From positions 806,001 to 870,000 of the forward strand of contig CBFHKX010000001.1 of the NCBI GenBank assembly GCA_965656535.1: a stretch of 64,000 bases of DNA, given 5' to 3'. Below, one piece after another: positions 57,398 to 64,000 of the stretch. The stretch is from Lishizhenia sp965656535. GTDB taxonomy: Bacteria > Bacteroidota > Bacteroidia > Flavobacteriales_D > Crocinitomicaceae. The position numbers were made by a program, and so were the translations under genes. Under the pieces are notes generated by a model. That model was not told where the DNA came from. It did not search any database and saw only the letters and a program-made list of their open reading frames with translations. Numbering within the stretch: position 1 is the stretch's first letter; each line of letters begins with the position of its first letter.

Positions 57398-59989
57398 ATG
57401 AGAATAACGACACTTTTGGTTGTCTTAGCGTTTTTATTGAGCTGTGGATCTTCAAAAAATATTAATCAAAATCAGATCAGTAAATACGATGCTAAAGAGG
57501 TACAAGAAAACCCTATTGAACCAACTATTTACCGTGCTTCTGAAACTATTTTAACAGATTTAATTCACACGCACTTACAGGTTCGATTTGATTGGACAAA
57601 AGCGCAATTGTTAGGAAAAGCAGTTCTCACAGCAAAGCCTCATTTTTTTGCGTCTGACAGCTTGATTTTGGACGCGAAAGGAATGGAAATTCATACCGTT
57701 AAGCAAAACACAAAAGCACTAAATTATACTTACGAGAAGGATATTCTCGCTATAGAATTGAATACCGTTTATACCAAGTTGGATACGTTTACTGTAGAAA
57801 TTGAATATACAGCCAAACCAAACGAAAGAGAAGTCGGAGGCAGTTTAGCAATTACCTCAGATAAAGGATTATATTTTATAAATCCGCTTGGAAAAGACAC
57901 TACAAAAATGCCTCAGATATGGACTCAAGGAGAAACCGAGGCAAGTTCAGTTTGGTTCCCTACCATTGATGCACCAAACCAAAAGATGTCGCAAGAAATT
58001 GAAATTACAGTAAATAAAAAGTATATCACATTATCTAACGGAAGATTAATTAACCAAACGGATAATGCAGATGGAACCCGAACAGACCATTGGAAACAAT
58101 CTTTACCACACGCACCATATTTAGCAATGATGGGCGTAGGTGAATTTAAAAAAGTAGAAGATAGTTACACTAAAAAAGACGGTACCACAATTTCAGTAGA
58201 CTATTACGTAGAGCCAGCATGGGAAAAATCTGCCAAAGCAATCTTTGGAACTACTCCAGAAATGATCGGTTATTTTTCTGAACTGCTAGGTGTAGAATAT
58301 CCTTGGGATAAATATGCACAAATTGTAGTGCGCGATTATGTTTCTGGAGCCATGGAAAATACTGGAGCTGTTATTTTTGGAGATTATGCGTATAAAAACG
58401 AAAGAGAGTTGTTAGACGCCAATGATCAGTCTACAATTGCACACGAACTTTTTCATCATTGGTTTGGAGATTTAGTAACGTGCGAAAGTTGGGCCAACTT
58501 ACCATTAAACGAATCTTTTGCGAATTACTCTCAATACCTCTGGGACGAGTATAAATATGGCGAACAAGAAGCAGGTTATAATGCGCTTATTGAAAAGCAA
58601 GGGTATTATACAAGTGCTCAAACCCGTGGCCATCATAATTTAATTTGGTTTGATTATCCAGAAAAAGAAGCCATGTTTGATGGACATTCTTATAACAAAG
58701 GTGGGCGGATTTTACATATGTTAAGAAATTACTTAGGCGATGAAGCCTTTTTTGCAGGAGCAAAATTGTATTTGACAGAAAATCAGTATCAACCAACAGA
58801 GGTACATCATTTAAGACTAGCGTTTGAAAAGGTTTCGGGCCAGGATTTGAATTGGTTTTTTAATCAATGGTTCTTCTCGAGTAGGCATCCAAAAATAAAA
58901 GTAGAACAAGAAATGACTCAAGGAGAGCTAACCTTAAAAGTGAGGCAAGTTCAAAATTTAGAAAATACACCCTTGTATAGATTGCCAGTAAAGATTGCAA
59001 TTTACACAACAAACGGGAACGAAGAACTTGAAGTTGAAATTACCAAATCTGAACAGGTTATAAAACATGCAATTAATGGCGAATTACAAAATGTAATATT
59101 TGATGCAGACAGAGTTGTGTTAGGAGAAATTACGCATAACCAACCAAGCGATCAATACATTCATCAATTTTACAATGCACCAAAGTATTTAGATAAATTA
59201 GAAGCTATCGCTAAAGCTTCAAAACTTAAAACACTAAAATCATCACAACTTTTATTAGACGCTATGCAAGACTCTTTCTGGGCTGTGCGTTTAGAAGCTT
59301 TAAATAAAGCTAATTTTATTATTGATAGTAAGAAAGAAACGTTAAGAAAAAAACTAGGCGAAATTGCATTACATGATTCAAATTCTAAAGTAAGGGCAAG
59401 GGCAATTGCTTACCTTTCTTCAAATTTTGAAAAAGATGAAAATAAAGTATTTTTTATCAATAGAATAGAAAATGATTTATCATATACTGTTTTGGGTTCT
59501 GCTTTACTTTCTTTAGCTGAGATAGATGAGCAATTAGCACTAAAAAAAGCAGATTCTTTAAAAATTGATGCGAACAGTACTTTAAATTCTGCAATTGGTT
59601 ACGTTTATTACCAGTATGGAGACACTACGCACCTTCCCTTTATGCTTAATTGTTTGCTAAGTAATGCGGTTAAAGAATTTGATGCAATAAGTATGTTAGG
59701 AAGTTATACGAATCTTTTATTAAAGCAGCAACCGAGAATCATACTTAAGAATTTACCAAAATTAAAAGAATTAGAAACGGTTAATTCACCCTACATAAAA
59801 GCGATGTTTCCCGTTAATTTAAAACGCATGGAAACGCAATTAAGTAAAAAAATAAATGCGCTTAACACTGCTTACGAAACGGAGATGGAACTAAAAAATG
59901 TTGCCATAGCAAATGGCATGAAAAAAGAAAAAGAAGGATTTGAAATGTGTGTTACCGAAATTAGGAAAATCGCAGAAAGTGCCAACTAA
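57398..59989 (+). CDS. M1-family aminopeptidase, lipoprotein
   Basis: An 863-residue zinc aminopeptidase. The exopeptidase motif GAMEN lies at 317-321 and the zinc site HELFHHWFGD at 349-358, with the third ligand Glu372 in LNESFANY. The signal MRITTLLVVLAFLLSCGSSK has a lipobox LLSC at Cys16, so it should be a lipoprotein acting on peptides outside the inner membrane. After the catalytic region (to about 600) the C-terminal part is helical with HEAT-like repeats (MQDSFWAVRLEALNKANFII, DSNSKVRARAIAYLS). It is monocistronic by its own -7 box. Confidence 0.94.
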   Translation: MRITTLLVVLAFLLSCGSSKNINQNQISKYDAKEVQENPIEPTIYRASETILTDLIHTHLQVRFDWTKAQLLGKAVLTAKPHFFASDSLILDAKGMEIHTVKQNTKALNYTYEKDILAIELNTVYTKLDTFTVEIEYTAKPNEREVGGSLAITSDKGLYFINPLGKDTTKMPQIWTQGETEASSVWFPTIDAPNQKMSQEIEITVNKKYITLSNGRLINQTDNADGTRTDHWKQSLPHAPYLAMMGVGEFKKVEDSYTKKDGTTISVDYYVEPAWEKSAKAIFGTTPEMIGYFSELLGVEYPWDKYAQIVVRDYVSGAMENTGAVIFGDYAYKNERELLDANDQSTIAHELFHHWFGDLVTCESWANLPLNESFANYSQYLWDEYKYGEQEAGYNALIEKQGYYTSAQTRGHHNLIWFDYPEKEAMFDGHSYNKGGRILHMLRNYLGDEAFFAGAKLYLTENQYQPTEVHHLRLAFEKVSGQDLNWFFNQWFFSSRHPKIKVEQEMTQGELTLKVRQVQNLENTPLYRLPVKIAIYTTNGNEELEVEITKSEQVIKHAINGELQNVIFDADRVVLGEITHNQPSDQYIHQFYNAPKYLDKLEAIAKASKLKTLKSSQLLLDAMQDSFWAVRLEALNKANFIIDSKKETLRKKLGEIALHDSNSKVRARAIAYLSSNFEKDENKVFFINRIENDLSYTVLGSALLSLAEIDEQLALKKADSLKIDANSTLNSAIGYVYYQYGDTTHLPFMLNCLLSNAVKEFDAISMLGSYTNLLLKQQPRIILKNLPKLKELETVNSPYIKAMFPVNLKRMETQLSKKINALNTAYETEMELKNVAIANGMKKEKEGFEMCVTEIRKIAESAN

Positions 59990-60040
59990 GTAATTGTTTA
60001 GATTTATTTACCTTTACCTCGCAATTAAAATTAAGAACAG

Positions 60041-61228
60041 ATGTACGGAAAATTAAAAGACCATTTATCATCAGAATTAAAGTCAATAGAAGCTGACGGA
60101 ATTTTCAAAAAAGAACGTGTAATTACTTCTCCACAAGGAGCAGAAGTTACAGTAAACTCAGGAGATGAGGTAGTAATTATGTGTGCTAATAATTACCTTG
60201 GTTTATCTTCACATCCAGATGTAATTAAAGCTTCTAAAGATGCTTTAGACACGCATGGTTTTGGTATGTCATCAGTTCGTTTTATCTGTGGTACTCAAGA
60301 TATTCATAAAGAATTAGAAGAGAAGATTGCCAATTTTTATGGAACAGAAGATACAATTTTGTACGCAGCTGCTTTTGACGCAAATGGTGGTTTGTTTGAA
60401 CCACTTTTTGGAAAGGAAGACGCAATTATTTCTGATGCCTTAAATCATGCTTCTATAATTGATGGAGTGCGTTTGTGTAAGGCACAACGTTATAGATACG
60501 CGCATTCTGATATGGCAGATCTAGAAGAACAACTGAAAAAAGCACAAGACCAACGCTTTAGAATCATTGTAACAGATGGAGTTTTCTCTATGGATGGAGA
60601 CATTGCTAAAATGAACGAAATTTGTGATTTAGCGGATAAATATGATGCATTAGTGATGACAGACGAATGTCATTCTGCTGGTTTTATTGGAAAAACGGGT
60701 AGAGGTGTTCCAGAATATCACAACGTGATGGATAGGGTAGATATAATTACGGGTACCTTAGGTAAGGCACTTGGTGGAGCCATGGGTGGATACACAACAG
60801 GTAAAAAAGAAGTAATAGAAATGTTGCGTCAAAAATCTAGACCATATTTATTTTCAAATTCGTTAGCACCTTCTATTGTGGGAGCTGCCAACAAGGTATT
60901 TGATATTCTTTCTACAGACACGGCGTTAAGAGACAAATTAGAAGAAAATACAGCTTACTTTAAGAAAGCAATTGTAGATGCTGGGTTTGATATTGTAGAA
61001 GGAGATTCTCCTATCGTACCAATTATGTTGTACGATGCAGCATTATCTCAAAAATTTGCAGATATGTTGTTAGAAGAAGGTGTGTATGCAATTGGTTTCT
61101 TTTACCCTGTTGTACCAAAAGAAAAGGCAAGAATAAGAACGCAAATTTCTGCTGCACACACAAAGGCACATTTAGATAAGGCTATTGCTGCTTTTGTAAA
61201 AGTAGGTAAGGCTTTAGATGTGATATAA
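60041..61228 (+). CDS. kbl: Glycine C-acetyltransferase (2-amino-3-ketobutyrate CoA ligase)
   Basis: A pyridoxal-phosphate enzyme that, with threonine dehydrogenase, converts threonine to glycine and acetyl-CoA. The cofactor lysine is Lys242 in TGTLGKALGG. MCANNYLGLSSHPDVIKASK, GFGMSSVRFICGTQDIHKEL and DGVFSMDGDIAKMNEICDL are typical of the alpha-oxoamine synthase family, and the length of 395 residues fits Kbl. The related BioF and serine palmitoyltransferase are the alternatives; overall similarity of these motifs to Kbl is higher by my recall. tdh is not adjacent. Confidence 0.92.
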   Translation: MYGKLKDHLSSELKSIEADGIFKKERVITSPQGAEVTVNSGDEVVIMCANNYLGLSSHPDVIKASKDALDTHGFGMSSVRFICGTQDIHKELEEKIANFYGTEDTILYAAAFDANGGLFEPLFGKEDAIISDALNHASIIDGVRLCKAQRYRYAHSDMADLEEQLKKAQDQRFRIIVTDGVFSMDGDIAKMNEICDLADKYDALVMTDECHSAGFIGKTGRGVPEYHNVMDRVDIITGTLGKALGGAMGGYTTGKKEVIEMLRQKSRPYLFSNSLAPSIVGAANKVFDILSTDTALRDKLEENTAYFKKAIVDAGFDIVEGDSPIVPIMLYDAALSQKFADMLLEEGVYAIGFFYPVVPKEKARIRTQISAAHTKAHLDKAIAAFVKVGKALDVI

Positions 61229-61363
61229 ATTAATCTTATTTGAACAAGAAAATTCTGAAAACTGATGTTTTTGGAATTTTTTTTTGATTCTAACTTTACG
61301 GTTCAAGACGAATCAATTAGATTTTATTCTTTACCTTCGTTTGGATAATAAAAGTGAAAAAAA

Positions 61364-62503
61364 GTGCTAAGTAAAGCAGAGAAAGAAAGATATAACAGGC
61401 ATTTAATTCTTAATGGGTTTGGAGAAGAAGCACAACTAAAATTAAGGCAAGCAAAAGTATTAGTAATCGGTGCTGGAGGCTTGGGTTGTCCAGTATTAAC
61501 TTATCTCACGGCTGCTGGTGTAGGTAAAATTGGAATCGTTGATCACGATATTGTTTCTGTATCTAATTTACAAAGACAAACGCTGTATAGCCAAGAGGAT
61601 ATTGGTAAGTCTAAAGCATTTGTTGCAAAAGATAAATTGTTAAAGCAAAACCCACATGTAGATATTACTGTTTTTGATGTTGCATTTACTTCGAAAAATG
61701 CAGAGAGAATTGTTTCTGAGTTTGATATAGTAATTGACGGTACAGATAATTTCCCTACGCGCTATTTAATCAATGATGTTTGCGTTTTGCAAGATAAAGT
61801 TAATGTGCACGGCAGTATAAACGAATTTAGTGGTCAGGTTGCTATTTTTAATGCAAAATTAGGAAACGAGCGCTCTGCTAATTATAGAGATCTTTATCCA
61901 GTACCGCCTAACCCTAACGAAGTTAAAAATTGTTCAGAAACTGGTGTTATTGGTGTTTTACCAGGAATTGTTGGTAATTTCCAAGCACTCGAAACCATTA
62001 AAATAATAACAGATATTGGAGAACCATTAATAAATAAAGTGTTATTTTACAGCGCACTTTCGCAAGAAATGCAAACGTTTAACTTTGAAAAAGACGATAA
62101 AAATCCGATTACCGGTTTAAATCCAACCCAATCAAAGCTAATTGATTATGACGAATTTTGTGGTATTAAAAAAATAAATAAAGAAATGAAAAGCATAAAT
62201 GTACAAGACTTAAAGGAAATGATGGATAATAAGGAAAACTTTACCTTAATCGATGTAAGAGAACCTTTTGAGTACGAAGCAGCTAACCTTGGAGGTGAAT
62301 TAATTCCAATGAACACCGTTCCTGATAACCATGAGAAATTTAAAAAAGAAGGAAAGGTAATTGTTCAGTGCAGATCGGGAGCAAGAAGCGCAAATGTGGT
62401 TAGTTTTCTAGAACAAAATTACGGCTATGAAAACCTTTACAATTTAGATGGAGGAATAATGGCGTGGGCCAGAATTATTGATATGAATATGAGAATAGGG
62501 TAG
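61364..62503 (+). CDS. ThiF/MoeB/HesA-family adenylyltransferase fused to rhodanese
   Basis: A 379-residue protein. Residues 1-260 are an E1-like adenylation domain: Arg in RYNRH near residue 10, ATP loop GAGGLG (36-41) with IVDHDIVSVSNLQRQTLY, DGTDNFPTRYLINDVC, and Cys190 in NCSETGVIGVLPGIVG. The usual zinc CxxC pairs of MoeB and ThiF are not seen (ANYRDLYP replaces the first). Residues 280-379 are a rhodanese domain with Cys336 in CRSGARSA. It probably adenylates the C-terminus of a small sulfur carrier (ThiS or MoaD) and hands on sulfur, for thiamine or molybdopterin. No thi or moa gene is near. The start is GTG. Confidence 0.9.
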   Translation: MLSKAEKERYNRHLILNGFGEEAQLKLRQAKVLVIGAGGLGCPVLTYLTAAGVGKIGIVDHDIVSVSNLQRQTLYSQEDIGKSKAFVAKDKLLKQNPHVDITVFDVAFTSKNAERIVSEFDIVIDGTDNFPTRYLINDVCVLQDKVNVHGSINEFSGQVAIFNAKLGNERSANYRDLYPVPPNPNEVKNCSETGVIGVLPGIVGNFQALETIKIITDIGEPLINKVLFYSALSQEMQTFNFEKDDKNPITGLNPTQSKLIDYDEFCGIKKINKEMKSINVQDLKEMMDNKENFTLIDVREPFEYEAANLGGELIPMNTVPDNHEKFKKEGKVIVQCRSGARSANVVSFLEQNYGYENLYNLDGGIMAWARIIDMNMRIG

Positions 62504-62663
62504 TTTTTTAAGAATAAAAACCAAAGGAAAGCTGAGTTTTCGAACAAGCGAAAGTATCGAAATTGAAGTGGAAAGAAGGGTGTGAAGTTGAAAGTTGAGT
62601 AAAACAGAGACTGAGTGCTAAGCTTACCGAAGTAGGAGTGAAATCTCCGATTCAATTTAACTA

Positions 62664-64000
62664 ATGAATAGAAGCACCATAAATACAGTAGTTGTACTCG
62701 GAATAATCTCTATTCTGAGCATTTTATTTATTCAAGTTTTTTGGATAAAACGAACCGTCAAAGCACAGCAAGATTCTATTGTAATTCAAGAAAGACAAGA
62801 CAGTCTTAACCTCATACAGTTTCATCAAAAAGTTAAGGTCGGACTAAGAAATGTAGCAGAAGAAATTTCTACAACAGTTGCAGATAGTGCAGATATGTAC
62901 GGAGCCGTTAAGCAAATGAGTTCTAACTTTTATAACGTGGATATCAATGAAGATTTACATCCATTTTATTTAGAACAACTACTTAAACGCGAATTCTATG
63001 ATCAGGGTATAAACGAAGATTTTCAATACGGTATTTATGATTGTTTTAACGATAGTATTGTTTTTGGAAATTTAATTAAGTATTCTTCAGATAAGCAGTA
63101 CGAGCCAGCTTCAGATACTGTGGTGGGTATTACTTCTCAGAACCTTACTTGGAAAAAAGACGGACATTATTTCACAGTTTTCTTTCCTAATGTGGTTGCA
63201 GAATCTATAGAAGTTAATGCACAAGACAGTTCTCCTTGGATTTACCTTGTAATTATTGTGCTCTTTATTTTGGTGTTTTTTGCGTATTCTATCATTGTGA
63301 TAATAAAACAAAAGAGACTGTCTGAAGTTAAAACAGATTTCATTAATAATATGACGCACGAGCTCAAAACCCCAATTTCTACTATAAGTCTTTCTAGCGA
63401 AACGCTCTTAAGAGAAGATTTAACGAATGATAAAGAGAAATTACAGCGCTACGCCAGTATTATTTATAAAGAAAATAAGCGCTTAGAAAATCAGGTAGAG
63501 CGGGTTTTAAACATTGCAAAATTAGACAAAGATGAACTCAAGCTCACAAAGTCTCAAATAGATATTCATGAGATTTTAGAAGAAGCAAAAGATAATTTTG
63601 AATTCAATCAATTAAAAGATAACGGTAAGATTAACCTTAACCTAAATGCAACAAAAGCAATTATTAATGCCGATGAAGTACATATAACCAACGTTATTTT
63701 TAATCTTTTAGACAATGCAATAAAATATTGTAATAGAACACCAAATATTAGCATAACAACAAGGTCAACAGACAGCAATTTTCAAATTCAATTTCAGGAT
63801 AACGGAATTGGAATAAAAAGAGAAAATCTTAAAATGATTTTTGATAAATTTTACAGAGTTCCAACTGGTAACCTGCATGATGTAAAAGGATTTGGTTTGG
63901 GTTTGTATTACGTTAAACTTATTATATCGCAACATGGTGGACAAATAAAAGCCAGCAGTGCACACGGAGAAGGAACAACATTTACTATTACAATACCCAT
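62664..64000 (+). CDS. Sensor histidine kinase (3' end cut by window)
   Basis: A frame from ATG 62664 stays open to the window end (445 codons), stopping just after FTITIP in the catalytic domain, so only a few residues are likely missing. Helices near residues 7-28 and 194-216 flank a periplasmic region of about 165 residues with no domain I recognise. The HisKA box NNMTHELKTPIST has the phospho-accepting His232; LLDNAIKYC, FQDNGIGIK and GFGLGLYYV are the N, G1 and G2 boxes. The ATP lid YRVPTGNLHDVKGFGLGL is identical to that of the kinase at 24340. A response regulator probably follows beyond the window. Confidence 0.93.
   Translation, partial: MNRSTINTVVVLGIISILSILFIQVFWIKRTVKAQQDSIVIQERQDSLNLIQFHQKVKVGLRNVAEEISTTVADSADMYGAVKQMSSNFYNVDINEDLHPFYLEQLLKREFYDQGINEDFQYGIYDCFNDSIVFGNLIKYSSDKQYEPASDTVVGITSQNLTWKKDGHYFTVFFPNVVAESIEVNAQDSSPWIYLVIIVLFILVFFAYSIIVIIKQKRLSEVKTDFINNMTHELKTPISTISLSSETLLREDLTNDKEKLQRYASIIYKENKRLENQVERVLNIAKLDKDELKLTKSQIDIHEILEEAKDNFEFNQLKDNGKINLNLNATKAIINADEVHITNVIFNLLDNAIKYCNRTPNISITTRSTDSNFQIQFQDNGIGIKRENLKMIFDKFYRVPTGNLHDVKGFGLGLYYVKLIISQHGGQIKASSAHGEGTTFTITIP

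Noticed and set aside
62437..62655. Minus-strand frame of 72 residues near the ThiF gene end
   Set aside because: It is antisense to the ThiF gene end and reads a purine-rich gap as Phe/Leu-rich sequence.

Overview
The window looks like chromosome of a member of the Bacteroidota, most likely class Flavobacteriia. It is AT-rich and Shine-Dalgarno sequences are essentially absent. Many genes carry the Bacteroidetes -7 box (TAnnTTTG), sometimes with an upstream TTG/TTTG. Several secreted proteins end in type IX secretion (T9SS) sorting domains or a gliding-motility-type C-terminus, and DUF4286, DUF5686 and a Lacal_2735-like small protein are present. Genus or family cannot be fixed from the window. 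No tRNA, rRNA, CRISPR array, prophage or intact insertion sequence was seen.

Layout. 1-6.3 kb: start of a secreted protein (cut by the window edge), rfbA, an MMPL/RND exporter, a 2-hydroxyacid dehydrogenase, and the DUF4286-rsmA pair. 6.4-9.0 kb: overlapping panD, flippase-like and rfaE2 genes, then lipoprotein msrA. 9.1-14.0 kb: a T9SS esterase facing a 1058-residue surface adhesin with near-identical internal repeats. 14.2-17.6 kb: membrane protein, ECF sigma and anti-sigma genes behind a CstB-like sulfur enzyme. 17.7-26.6 kb: a cyclophilin-FKBP fusion, an outer-membrane DUF5686 protein, a radical SAM/SPASM protein, a DUF4139 protein and a two-component system. 26.8-30.8 kb: sucA-sucB. 30.8-31.35 kb: the only long gene-free stretch, holding a decayed element with inverted ends. 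31.3-40.0 kb: an ABC-F ATPase, DinB-like protein, TPR lipoprotein, small proteins, saccharopine dehydrogenase-like enzyme and a large T9SS protein. 40.2-47.2 kb: prs-rplY, GH20 hexosaminidase-cutC and two divergent genes of unknown function. 47.3-50.9 kb: rplM-rpsI-rpsB-tsf-pyrH with a candidate structured leader before rpsB. 51-57.3 kb (minus strand): ferredoxin-NADP reductase, then a cell-surface cluster of CotH-like T9SS protein, polysaccharide flippase, FkbM methyltransferase and biotin carrier. 57.4-64 kb: M1 aminopeptidase, kbl, a ThiF-rhodanese fusion and a second histidine kinase cut by the window end.

Most of this is core metabolism, translation and envelope biology. The secreted adhesin, esterase, CotH-like protein and 933-residue T9SS protein depend on T9SS machinery encoded elsewhere. 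RfbA, RfaE2, the flippase and FkbM feed surface polysaccharide or lipopolysaccharide assembly. The sigma/anti-sigma operon and the two related histidine kinases suggest envelope or stress signalling.

I did not find a clear new defence or biosynthetic system. The observations most worth following are the structured rpsB leader, the recurrent placement of -7 boxes 3-4 nt before start codons (predicted leaderless mRNAs), the inverted-repeat element at 30.87-31.28 kb, the sigma operon whose start codon abuts a terminator hairpin, and the CotH/flippase/FkbM cluster. Start codons were changed from the longest reading frame where a promoter, signal peptide or family length decided it.
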